DNA from: Acidaminococcus hominis
Lineage (GTDB): Bacteria > Bacillota > Negativicutes > Acidaminococcales > Acidaminococcaceae
Length of the DNA: 64,000 nucleotides
NCBI RefSeq assembly: GCF_900291475.1
Contig: NZ_OLMM01000004.1
Span: 261,613 to 325,612 of the forward strand
Direction of reading: 5' to 3'
Shown: piece after piece, positions 1-8,700 of the stretch
How the letters are laid out: every line of letters begins with the position of its first letter
Position numbering within the stretch: the first letter of the stretch is position 1
The notes under the pieces: model-generated
What the model was told of the DNA's origin: nothing
What the model saw: only the letters and a program-made list of their open reading frames with translations
Database searches by the model: none
Made by a program: the position numbers and the translations under genes

Positions 1-39
1 TTTGAATTGCGACGTGAAATGACGGCGCGTGCGTGACAT
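1..39 (-). CDS. IS3-family transposase OrfA, N-terminal fragment cut by window edge
   Basis: Only the first 13 codons lie in the window, reading MSRTRRHFTSQFK. This is the typical opening of the IS3/IS911 OrfA helix-turn-helix protein (basic residues, then F-x-x-x-FK). A strong ribosome binding site, AAAAAGGAG, precedes the ATG at 39. The rest of the element runs off the left edge. The end of the IS should lie roughly between 60 and 100, but a terminal inverted repeat cannot be confirmed without the other end. The family call rests on a short N-terminus. Confidence 0.6.
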   Translation of the reverse strand, partial: MSRTRRHFTSQFK

Positions 40-162
40 GATGATTATCTCCTTTTTCATTGATCGCCTCCAGTATACCACGAGATTCACATTAAGAAAT
101 AGTTTCGAAGTTGTCTTAATTCATAGTTCCATTATAGATTCTTCCAGCATATATAACAATGC

Positions 163-1359
163 TCAATTCTTTTCACTTTGCGCTTTACTGCCTAAGGCAA
201 TGCCCCAAAAAGCAAAATACAAATGTAATTCATATTTTGCATAAAAAGTGTTGTCCACCATCCCATGAATAAGAAGTAATCCGATGCAATACCACAGCAT
301 TCCATAAGGAAAGAGATTTTCTGGTTGTTTTTTCATTACATACAGTAGTAATAATATATTGCTTGCCAAAAAAGCCAAATAGCCAATTCCACCCAGCGTA
401 CCTGTGCCAGAAAAGAAATTAGCAATATTGTTGTGCGGTAAAGTCAGTGTCGGCTCATGAGCTCCGGGCAGAATATAATGGGCCCGGTATACCTCATTCC
501 AACGGTCAAAGCCCACCCCATACACCTTGTGGTCCTGCCACATATGGTAGGCAGAATGGAGCAGCAGTACTCGTTCATGGTCATAAGAACGGACTTGATA
601 GCGCCTAGAAATCGCAAAAAAACTTGTTGCACACACACTTAAAAGCACAACAAAGATAACGATTCGACTAGGCATTTTCCATGTAGTTTTTCTATTAAAA
701 ATAGAATACAGAAATACGACCATAAGCCCAACAAAAAAGCCGGCAATAGCACCTCTAGATTGGCTCATAAGCAGGGCTACCGTCATAAACAGTGCTGTAC
801 CGCCAAATAGCAGTGTATAAAGAATTCTTGCTGAGCCTCTTTTGGTATACCAATGATGAAGGGCTGTCAGATATAAAAAAGGCAACAGTGCTTCTAAAGT
901 CATGCCCATATGATTGTATGCAGCAAAAGGTCCTCTTAGTCGTTCATACAGGTGACCATCTGTAATAGCTTTCATAGGGTAATACGCCAGCACCCAGCTG
1001 CCTCCCAAAAGTCCCCACTGGGTAGCGTCCCACAAAGAAGCCACCTTCTGCAAGGCGAAATAGGTCACCCAGACCGGCAGGGAATAGGCAATAAAATTCC
1101 GGGCCGTCCGGATGGAGCCAGGATCTCCGGTAAGAAACGAGGCCAAGGTCACGGTACCTAAAAAGCATAGGTATGGCATCAAAAATGCTTTAGGCGGCAG
1201 GGTAAATTTCTCTTTTTTAGCCAAGCAATACAGAATACCCGCAATTACCAGTCCCGCACTGATGCTAAACCCTGCATTCCATTTGGTACAGCACACAAAT
1301 AACAAAAACAAATTTACACAGACAGTTATAAATGATTCTCTAGTAATTAATGCTTTCAC
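163..1359 (-). CDS. O-antigen ligase / Wzy-like polytopic membrane protein
   Basis: A 398-residue, highly hydrophobic protein with roughly ten predicted membrane segments. A large periplasmic loop in the second half and a central S-R-G motif (MSQSRGAIAGFF) are typical of the Wzy_C/O-antigen ligase superfamily. Such proteins polymerise O-antigen or join it to lipid A-core at the periplasmic face of the inner membrane. It follows a GT8 glycosyltransferase by about 30 bp on the same strand, so the two probably form a small LPS-assembly unit. Ligase (WaaL) and polymerase (Wzy) cannot be separated from sequence alone. The gene ends close to the IS edge but appears intact. Confidence 0.75.
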   Translation of the reverse strand: MKALITRESFITVCVNLFLLFVCCTKWNAGFSISAGLVIAGILYCLAKKEKFTLPPKAFLMPYLCFLGTVTLASFLTGDPGSIRTARNFIAYSLPVWVTYFALQKVASLWDATQWGLLGGSWVLAYYPMKAITDGHLYERLRGPFAAYNHMGMTLEALLPFLYLTALHHWYTKRGSARILYTLLFGGTALFMTVALLMSQSRGAIAGFFVGLMVVFLYSIFNRKTTWKMPSRIVIFVVLLSVCATSFFAISRRYQVRSYDHERVLLLHSAYHMWQDHKVYGVGFDRWNEVYRAHYILPGAHEPTLTLPHNNIANFFSGTGTLGGIGYLAFLASNILLLLYVMKKQPENLFPYGMLWYCIGLLLIHGMVDNTFYAKYELHLYFAFWGIALGSKAQSEKN

Positions 1360-1390
1360 GCTTTGCTCCCCATTACCACAGATTTTCCCA

Positions 1391-2320
1391 TTACAATAGC
1401 TTGCTCCAAACTCCCGCCAGCTTCATCCGCAGCTCCTGCCGCAAGATGGACTTACCCTTCATATCCTTGCTGGGCTGGGGCATGGGGGCATCCGCAAAGG
1501 CAGTTTTGGCCAGCACGTCATAATATTTTTCGTTAAAGGCTCCGTCCCGGGCAAATTCCCAGGGTTTATACCGGCCGGCCCAGTGGAATACCGCCGGGTT
1601 TTCCGCTGCCCGGATGGCCGAGGTTTTCCATTGGCCGCTGCTGAGTACCTTCAGCGGCAGGGTAAACACCGGAGGAATCACATTCCAGCGCAGGGGCAGG
1701 GGCATCCAGTTGCCCTGAAACACCAGGTTCAAACCGTCCTGGTCGTGATGCCGGTAGGCCCCCTGCTCCACCTTTTCCAGCACCTGCTGGCCATAGTGGT
1801 GCTGGCGCCAGGCGGCCAGGTCAAGGACCATGACCCCGGAATTGAAATAGGGATCCCCAGCCTTAAGGCCCAAGGTCACTTCTTTTTGCTTCACCATCCG
1901 CTTGGAGCACAAGATGCCCAAATCGGGCACCGCCGCCAGGGGATGGCCTCCCAAAGGCGTATTCCAGAGCTTTTCAATATCGTCCAGGACCAGCAGGTCC
2001 GTATCCAGATAGATGACCTTGGTTACGGAAGCCGGCAGCAGCTGATCCAGCAGCAGCCGCAGATAGGCAGCCCGGTTCACATGGCCGCTGGTATGGGCCT
2101 CGATTTTTATATTTCCTGTAGGAATGAAGGTAATGATTCCCCCCAGGTTTGTTACCGTTGCAGCAATGCCGGACTCCTGTTCTTCCGAGATCCCGTCACT
2201 GAGAAAATAAAAATGCACAGGGAGACCTTCCCGGTGCTGAAGCAGAATGGAGGCACAAGTCACCGCCCCATGCTGGGCATACCGTTCATCGGCTGCCAAT
2301 GCTACTGCAATCTCTTCCAT
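1391..2320 (-). CDS. Glycosyltransferase family 8 (LPS galactosyl/glucosyltransferase-like)
   Basis: A 309-residue GT8 retaining glycosyltransferase. The metal/nucleotide-sugar binding D-T-D motif is at about residues 106-108 (VIYLDTDLLVLDDIEKLW). A YFNSGVMVLDLAAWR stretch and the C-terminal H-W-A-G-x-x-K-PW motif are also typical of the family. Members include WaaI/WaaJ-like enzymes that add hexoses to the LPS core in the cytoplasm. It is upstream of, and probably cotranscribed with, the O-antigen ligase-like gene. Sugar donor and acceptor cannot be predicted. The start follows a GGGGGA ribosome binding site. Confidence 0.85.
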   Translation of the reverse strand: MEEIAVALAADERYAQHGAVTCASILLQHREGLPVHFYFLSDGISEEQESGIAATVTNLGGIITFIPTGNIKIEAHTSGHVNRAAYLRLLLDQLLPASVTKVIYLDTDLLVLDDIEKLWNTPLGGHPLAAVPDLGILCSKRMVKQKEVTLGLKAGDPYFNSGVMVLDLAAWRQHHYGQQVLEKVEQGAYRHHDQDGLNLVFQGNWMPLPLRWNVIPPVFTLPLKVLSSGQWKTSAIRAAENPAVFHWAGRYKPWEFARDGAFNEKYYDVLAKTAFADAPMPQPSKDMKGKSILRQELRMKLAGVWSKLL

Positions 2321-2405
2321 GCTTGTTTCCCCCTCTGCCGCTAATTATTCTATTTTATCATACAATAGAACCACTGTTTTCTCAACTATTAGGCGCTTTT
2401 TCCCA

Positions 2406-2442
2406 CAAAAAAACCACTGTCCAGGAACCCCTGGCACAGTGG
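2406..2442 (-). terminator. Intrinsic terminator after tRNA-Gly
   Basis: A 12-bp GC-rich hairpin (CCACTGT-CCAGG arms, 2414-2442) is followed on the minus strand by an uninterrupted T tract, just downstream of the tRNA 3' end. Confidence 0.8.
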
Positions 2443-2454
2443 CTGACTTTTACA

Positions 2455-2529
2455 TGGAGCGGAAAACGAGATTCGAACTCGCGACCCCCACCTTGGCAAG
2501 GTGGTGCTCTACCACTGAGCTACTTCCGC
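2455..2529 (-). tRNA. tRNA-Gly (anticodon GCC)
   Basis: Folds as a complete cloverleaf on the minus strand: acceptor GCGGAAG, anticodon stem CCACC/GGTGG around loop TTGCCAA with anticodon GCC, T-arm GTTCGAATC, and an encoded 3' CCA. It has its own promoter and terminator, so it is a single-gene unit. Confidence 0.95.
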
Positions 2530-2542
2530 AAAACATGATTAG

Positions 2543-2571
2543 ATTTTACTGGATATGAGCAGTTTTGTCAA
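2543..2571 (-). promoter_or_regulatory. Promoter of tRNA-Gly
   Basis: On the minus strand, consensus TTGACA (2566-2571) and TAAAAT (2543-2548) are separated by exactly 17 bp, placing the start of transcription a few bases before the tRNA. Confidence 0.8.
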
Positions 2572-2599
2572 TACCTTTTGTTGCATTTTTTACTATTTT

Positions 2600-3154
2600 T
2601 CACTCGGCCACCAGCGGTGCGGCCTGGGCAATAAACTGGGCCACCTGCTCCAGCGTGCTTAAAAAGGGCACGTCCTGGAACCAATCTTCCCCCAGGAAGC
2701 CTTCCTGGACCATTTGCTGCAAGGCAGCCTTCAGCGGCTGGTAAAAGCCGTTCACGTCCAAAAAGGCAAAGGGCTTGGTGATCAACCCCAGCTTTTGCTT
2801 GGCCATCACCTCGCTGATTTCTTCCAGGGTACCCACACCCCCGGGAAACGCCAGGAACACATCTCCCAGCTCCAGCATTTTGGCTTTCCGTTCCGCCATG
2901 GTTTTAGTGATCAACAGCCGGCTGAGACCGGGCTGCTGCATTTCCTTCTCTACAAAGAACCGGGTTTCTACACCTACCACCCGTCCGCCCTGGGCCAGCA
3001 CTGTTTCTGCCAGTATGCCCATAAGACCGGTGCGGCTGCCCCCGTACACCAGGGTATGACCGTTCTGGGCCAAATAGGTACCCAGCTCCTTGGCAAATTG
3101 CTCATAGCAGGGATGATTTCCCTTGCTGGAGCCCAAATAAACCGTAATGTTCAT
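2600..3154 (-). CDS. LOG-family protein (cytokinin riboside 5'-monophosphate phosphoribohydrolase-like)
   Basis: A 184-residue Rossmann-like protein of the TIGR00730/LOG family. It has the N-terminal Y-L-G-S-S-K-G segment, the GGSRTGLMG nucleotide-binding turn and the diagnostic PGGVGTLEE motif around residues 104-112. Family members hydrolyse nucleoside 5'-monophosphates to base and ribose 5-phosphate. The bacterial physiological substrate is usually unknown. The ATG follows an AGGGAG ribosome binding site. It appears monocistronic, with a hairpin repeat upstream. Confidence 0.9.
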   Translation of the reverse strand: MNITVYLGSSKGNHPCYEQFAKELGTYLAQNGHTLVYGGSRTGLMGILAETVLAQGGRVVGVETRFFVEKEMQQPGLSRLLITKTMAERKAKMLELGDVFLAFPGGVGTLEEISEVMAKQKLGLITKPFAFLDVNGFYQPLKAALQQMVQEGFLGEDWFQDVPFLSTLEQVAQFIAQAAPLVAE

Positions 3155-3256
3155 ACTTATACTCCCTGTAACATTTTATACACTCTGACGTCCATTATAA
3201 GCTTTCCCCGCAGCCGCTGCAATGGATTTTTCCGAAGAAAAAAGGGGGTTGAAAAA

Positions 3257-3640
3257 AACTTCCTCAGTCAGCCATGCTGACTGACAGCTCCTTAGTGGTT
3301 CGCAGCGCTCCAATCAGCCGCGCCCTGCGGGCTTGCTTCTTGGGCTGCTATCACATGGCTCACATTAGCCAAGAGCATTTTGATAAACTGACATGCTCTT
3401 GGATGTGAGCGCAACGCTTGAAGGGGCCGGTCTTAGGCCTATACTGGTCGTGTGCTAAACGTGTGTAGCAAAGCAGCATAGTTCGTAAATACCTGCACTA
3501 ACCCTAGTCTATTACTTGACCAGTAGCGGCATAGAACGCTTCCTGCAAGCGTGTAGGAAGTGTCGCCGCAAGGCGACGATAGAAGTTTAATCAGCACAGC
3601 AGTTTTGAGGTTTGAATCCGGCTATGGCTATAATGAACAA
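3257..3640. repeat. Dispersed hairpin-rich intergenic repeat, copy R1
   Basis: The 527-bp gap between the LOG gene and the Na/Pi transporter is filled mainly by this element. It contains stem-loops CAGTCAG/CTGACTG (about 3266), CCAAGAGCAT/ATGCTCTTGG (about 3369-3400) with an outer stem to GTGAG, an inverted pair TACTGGTC/GACCAGTA (about 3440 and 3520), and GTCGCC-gcaa-GGCGAC (about 3562). It ends GGCTATAATGAACAA, as copy R2 does. No ORF with coding character is present. The modules recur at 13.5 and 33.7 kb, partly inverted. Confidence 0.8.
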
Positions 3641-3668
3641 CAAAAAAGGAGCTGCCGCAGCAGCTCCT
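3641..3668 (-). terminator. Intrinsic terminator of the Na/Pi symporter gene
   Basis: A GGAGCTGC-CGCA-GCAGCTCC hairpin at 3648-3667, followed on the minus strand by a run of six T residues, lies 14 bp past the stop codon. Confidence 0.85.
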
Positions 3669-3681
3669 CTCACAATATTCT

Positions 3682-5286
3682 TTAGAACTCGCCCATGACC
3701 AGTTGGGCAATGTTTTTGGCGTGGTCGCTGACCCGTTTCATGTTCAGCAATAATTCCAACATCACAAAGCCAGTTTCCGGAGTGCAGATGCCTTTGTTCA
3801 GACGTTCTACGTGGCTCTTTCTCATGGCTTTCTGCTTGGCGGATACCTGATGGGACAGGTCCAGAGAAGCCTTGGCCAGTTCCTGGTCGTGGGTTTCCAG
3901 GGCTTTGATGGCCTTGGTGGCTGCCCCTTCTACCAGGACTTCCAGCTCCTTCATTTCCGCATTGGCTTGGGCAGAGAAGTGGGTGCCGTCTTCGTTCATG
4001 CTGCGAACCCGCTTGGCAATGGTTTCCGCATGGTCACCAATACGTTCAATATCGCTGCAGGCATGGAGCAGGCCCGTATGGACCGTGGACATTTCCTTGC
4101 TCATGTTGGTTTCGGACATTTTGGTCAGATACACCGTAATGGCTTCTTCCAGGCTGTCCACCACCGGTTCATGATCCAGGACAAATTCCACTTTCTTCTT
4201 GTCGTATTTGTCTACGGCTTCGAAGGCTTTGTGGATATTTTCCAAGGCCAGGTCGCCCATCCGGGCAACTTCCTTGGTGGAAAGTTCCAGGGCAATGGCC
4301 GGGGTATTTAATACGTTCCGGTCCAGATACTTGGGCTGGTAGTTGATTTCGGTTTCGTCCCCAGGCATCAGCTTCTTGATCAGCTGGGTGAACTTGCCGG
4401 CAAAGGGCAGGAACAAAATGGTGTTCACCACGTTGAAGCAGGTGTGGGCGTTAGCAATCTGCCGGGCAATATCCCCTGCTGGAGAAATATGCAGCACCAA
4501 ATGGATGAACTGGGGCAGGAAGGTCATAGCAATAATGGACCCAATCAGGTTGAACATAACATGGGAGCAAGCCACACGCTTAGCGTTCAGGCCGGCCTGT
4601 ACCGTTGCCAGTACGGCGGTAATACAGGTACCAATGTTATCGCCCAACAGGACGGGGATGGCGCCTTCCAGGGGAATCAGGCCCTGGCTGGCCATAGCCA
4701 TCAAAATACCGATGGTAGCGGAGGAGGACTGGATCACCAGGGTCATGCAAAGACCAACGGCCAGGCCCAGCAGCGGATGGGTGGTAAAGCGGCCCAGGAA
4801 GTCAATCACGGCCTTATGCTGCCGCAGGGGAGTTACTGCATCCCCCATCATGGCCATACCCAGCATCAGGATACCAAAACCCAGGAGTACGGAACCCAGA
4901 TGTTTCAGCTGGCGTTTTTTGCACACGGCCTGCATCAGGAAACCGATGGCCAGAATCAGGGTAATATAATCAGTTAACTTAAAGGCAATCAACTGGGCGG
5001 TCATGGTGGTACCAATGTTGGCCCCCATAACAATCCCAAAGGCTTGTTCCAAATTCATCAGGCCGGCGTTTACCAGACCAACAACCATAACCGTTGTGGC
5101 ACTGGAAGACTGGAGCACGGCTGTAACGCCAGCGCCCAAGGCTACGCCGTAAATGGTTCTGCGGGTCAGTGCGCCCAGGATTTTCTGAAGCTTGGCGCCA
5201 GCTGCCTTTTGCAGCCCATCGCCCATCAGCGACATACCGTAAAGGAATAAAGAAATACCACCTAAAAATAGAAAAAAGTGAACCAA
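3682..5286 (-). CDS. Na+/phosphate symporter, NptA/PhoU-domain type
   Basis: A 534-residue member of the Na/Pi-cotransporter II family. Two inverted hydrophobic repeats each carry the signature QSSSAT (VLQSSSATTVMVVGLVNAG near residue 60; VIQSSSATIGILMAMASQG near 185). A C-terminal cytoplasmic PhoU-like helical domain spans about residues 330-534. It probably imports inorganic phosphate with Na+ at the inner membrane. The start is TTG at 5286, chosen because GGAGGAGAT precedes it at good spacing and no better ATG lies upstream. It is monocistronic. Confidence 0.9.
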   Translation of the reverse strand: MVHFFLFLGGISLFLYGMSLMGDGLQKAAGAKLQKILGALTRRTIYGVALGAGVTAVLQSSSATTVMVVGLVNAGLMNLEQAFGIVMGANIGTTMTAQLIAFKLTDYITLILAIGFLMQAVCKKRQLKHLGSVLLGFGILMLGMAMMGDAVTPLRQHKAVIDFLGRFTTHPLLGLAVGLCMTLVIQSSSATIGILMAMASQGLIPLEGAIPVLLGDNIGTCITAVLATVQAGLNAKRVACSHVMFNLIGSIIAMTFLPQFIHLVLHISPAGDIARQIANAHTCFNVVNTILFLPFAGKFTQLIKKLMPGDETEINYQPKYLDRNVLNTPAIALELSTKEVARMGDLALENIHKAFEAVDKYDKKKVEFVLDHEPVVDSLEEAITVYLTKMSETNMSKEMSTVHTGLLHACSDIERIGDHAETIAKRVRSMNEDGTHFSAQANAEMKELEVLVEGAATKAIKALETHDQELAKASLDLSHQVSAKQKAMRKSHVERLNKGICTPETGFVMLELLLNMKRVSDHAKNIAQLVMGEF

Positions 5287-5344
5287 GATGATCTCCTCCG
5301 CTATAGTCTGTTTGCGGTACTAAAGTAAAAAATGAGTAACGTTT

Positions 5345-5360
5345 GTGTAAAGCTTTACAC
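5345..5360. promoter_or_regulatory. 16-bp perfect palindrome upstream of the Na/Pi symporter (candidate operator)
   Basis: GTGTAAAGCTTTACAC is a perfect 16-bp palindrome about 60 bp upstream of the TTG start. Its core TGTAAAGCTTTACA resembles the CcpA/LacI-family cre consensus (TGTAAACGTTTACA) except for a central GC in place of CG. It may be an operator for the transporter. No matching regulator is in the window. Confidence 0.5.
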
Positions 5361-5723
5361 GCCTAAATTCTATCACATCTAGTTCGTTCAAGCTAGCAAT
5401 TTCCGTGAAATTGCACCATACTTTACATATTTGTCTATTCTGACTAAAAGGAGAATTTTCCTGGTTTTAGCAATTCTTAGGGGCCAATTCGTACATCCAT
5501 CTCAATATTGTAATATTTTCACAAACCTGTCACGGATTTTCTGGATATTTTTCGCTGCAAAACGCAAAATTGCTGTATGCATTTAAGTTATCAAGACAGT
5601 TTTTTATTGTAAACTTTAGAAAAAATTCCGTAAAATTTTTTTCGCAGTATTTTCCTTTTTTTTAAGTGACTTTGCAAATTTGTCCATATTCCCTCAGAGG
5701 CCTGATTCGTACCAAATAAACGC
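5361..5723. other. AT-rich intergenic stretch with no recognised feature
   Basis: This gap lies between the symporter promoter region and the PFOR terminator. It is strongly AT-rich with several A and T tracts. No ORF with a ribosome binding site, no RNA motif and no repeat shared with the rest of the window was found. It may only hold the symporter promoter. Confidence 0.5.
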
Positions 5724-5760
5724 AAAAAAAGAGAAGCTGTGCCAGAGGCACAGCTTCTCA
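5724..5760 (-). terminator. Intrinsic terminator of the PFOR gene
   Basis: A perfect 13-bp hairpin GAGAAGCTGTGCC / GGCACAGCTTCTC (5731-5759) is followed on the minus strand by seven T residues, 14 bp past the PFOR stop. Confidence 0.9.
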
Positions 5761-5773
5761 GGGAATGCGTCAG

Positions 5774-8700
5774 TTATTCTGCAGCATCCAGTTTTTTGTA
5801 GTTTTCCAGACGTTCTTCGGCGTCTTTCTTCGTCTTGGCAAACAGGCTTTCCGCAATATCCGGGAAGGTCTTGGCCAGGGAAGCGTACCGAACTTCGCCC
5901 TTCAGGAAGGTTTCGAAATCTTCGGTAGGAGCCTTGCTGTCCAGGAAGAAGCTCTTCTTGCCTTCTTCTTTCAGTTCAGGGTTGTAACGGAAGTTTACCC
6001 AGTATCCGCTGTCAACAGCAGCCTTGGCTTCTTGGAAGGAGTGCTGCATGCCTCTCTTGATGCCGTGGTTGATGCAAGGAGAGTAGCAGATGATCAGGGA
6101 AGGACCATGGTAAGCTTCAGCTTCCTTAATGGCCTTCAGAGCCTGGTTCTTGTCGTAACCCATGTTGATTTGGGCAACATATACATAGCCATAGCTCATG
6201 GCCATCATGCCCAGATCCTTTTTCTTGGTTCTCTTGCCGCTGGCAGCGAACTTGGCAACTGCAGCTTCAGGAGTGGACTTGGAGGATTGACCGCCGGTGT
6301 TGGAGTAAACTTCGGTATCGAATACCATGATGTTTACATCATCGCCAGATGCCAGTACGTGGTCCAAACCGCCGTAACCGATATCATAGGCCCAGCCGTC
6401 GCCGCCGAAGATCCATTGAGAACGTTTTACGAAGAACTGTTTGTTGGCGTACAGATGTTCCAGATCAGCATTGCCAGCTTTTTCAGCTTCCAGCAGTGCG
6501 GTCAGTTTTTCTGCGCGTTCACGAGAGCCTTCGCCGTTTTCTTTGTTGGCTACCCAATCTTCCAGAGCAGCTTTCAGGTCAGCGCTAACGTTGCCTGCAG
6601 CAGCAGCGGTCATGTTTTCAGCCAGACGATCGCGGACAGCTTTTACGCCCAGGTACATGCCCAAGCCGTATTCAGCGTTGTCTTCGAACAGGGAGTTAGC
6701 CCAAGCAGGACCATGACCCTTGTAGTTCTTGGTGTAAGGCATTGCAGGAGCAGATGCACCCCAAATGGAGGAGCAGCCGGTAGCGTTGGCAATCATCATG
6801 CGATCGCCGAACAGCTGGGTAACCAGTTTGGCATACGGGGTTTCGCCGCAGCCTGCGCAGGCACCGGAGAACTCCAGCAGCGGTTGTTCGAACTGGCTGC
6901 CTTTTACGGTGTACTTGTTCATGGGGTTATCCTTGTGGGATACCTTGGTGGTGAAGTAGGTCCAAGCATCTTTCAGATGTTCCTGGGTAGCGAAGGGTTT
7001 AGCAACCAGTGCTTTGCCCGGAGCGGGGCAGGCATCGATACAGTTGCTGCAGCCTTGGCAGTCCATCGGGGATACTGCGATGCGGAAGTACATACCTTTT
7101 GCACCCAGAGCCGGTTTAGCGTCTACGCCAGAAGCATTCTTTTCTTCTTCAGTCATCAGTACAGGACGGATGGCAGCGTGAGGGCACATAATGGAGCATT
7201 GGTTGCATTGGATACATTTATCGATTTGCCATTCAGGAACGTTGATGGCTACGCCGCGTTTTTCATAAGCAGCAGTGCCGGAGGGGAACGTACCATCTGC
7301 TTGATCCATCAGTTTGCTGATGGGCAGGTCATGGCCTTCTTGTTTGTTCATGGGAACCATAACTTCGTCAACGAACTTGTTGCCGGTCTTCGGATACAGT
7401 TCTTCGTCAGCGCAGTTAGCCCAGTCAGCAGGAACATCGATCTTCACAATGGCGTCAACACCTTTGTCAACGGCAGCATTGTTCATGTCAACCACCTTCT
7501 GGCCTTTCTTGCCATAGGAGTGAACGATGGATTCCTTCAGGTATTTCACAGCATCTTCAACAGGGATGATACCGGTCAGTTTGAAGAAAGCGGATTGCAT
7601 GATCATGTTGATACGACCACCCAGACCGATTTCGGAAGCAATCTTCACAGCGTCAATGGTGTAGAAGTTGATGTGGTGAGCAGCCAGGTAGCGTTTCAGC
7701 TGGCCAGGCAGTTCCTTGTTCAGTTCTTCAGCGGACCAAGGGCAGTTCAGCAGGAAAGTACCGCCATCCTTCAGGCCAGCAGCTACATTGTAGCGGCGAA
7801 CGTAGGAGGAGTTATGAACAGCTACGTAGTCAGCGAAGTTGATCAGGAAAGGCATATTGATGGGGGTATGACCGAAACGCAGATGGGATACGGTAATACC
7901 GCCGGATTTCTTGGAGTCGTAGGAGAAGTAGCCTTGAGCGTACATATCGGTCTTGTCGCCGATGATTTTGATAGCGCTCTTGTTGGCACCTACGGTACCA
8001 TCGGAACCCAGGCCCCAGAACATGCAGGAGGTGGTGCCTTTCGGGGTGATATCCAGAACGTGTTCTTTCGGCAGGGAGGTGTTGGTTACATCGTCCACAA
8101 TGCCTACGGTGAAGTGGTTCTTGGGTTCAGCCTTCTTCAGGTTATCAAATACAGCCAGGGCATCGCCAGGATAGAATTCCTTGGAACCCAGACCATAACG
8201 GCCGCCAACGATCAGAGGTTTAACGGCTTCGTTGTAGTAAATGTCACGAACATCCAGGTACAGAGGTTCGCCGTTGGAGCCAGCTTCTTTGGTGCGGTCC
8301 AAAACTGCAATGCGTTTTACAGTCTTAGGCATAGCAGCCAGGAAGTATTTAGCGGAGAACGGACGATACAGGTGAACGTTCAGAACGCCGACCTTTTCGC
8401 CTTGGGAAACCAGCAGCTTGGCTACTTCTTCAGCAGTCTGAGCGCCGGAGCCCATCATAACAACAACGTTTTCAGCATCGGGAGCACCGGTATAGTTGAA
8501 CAGTTTGTAGTCACGGCCAGTCAGTTCGCTGATCTTGCCCATGTACTCTTCAACGATAGCAGGCAGTGCTTCGTAATATTGGTTTACAGCTTCACGAGTC
8601 TGGAAGTAGATATCCGGATTTTGTGCAGTGCCGCGGATAACAGGGTTGTCCGGGTTCAGAGCATGGTCACGGAATTTCTTCAGTTCATCGTAGTCAACCA

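Noticed and set aside
29-244. A 71-codon plus-strand ORF at the left end
   Set aside because: It overlaps the IS edge and the O-antigen ligase 3' end in antisense, with no coding character.
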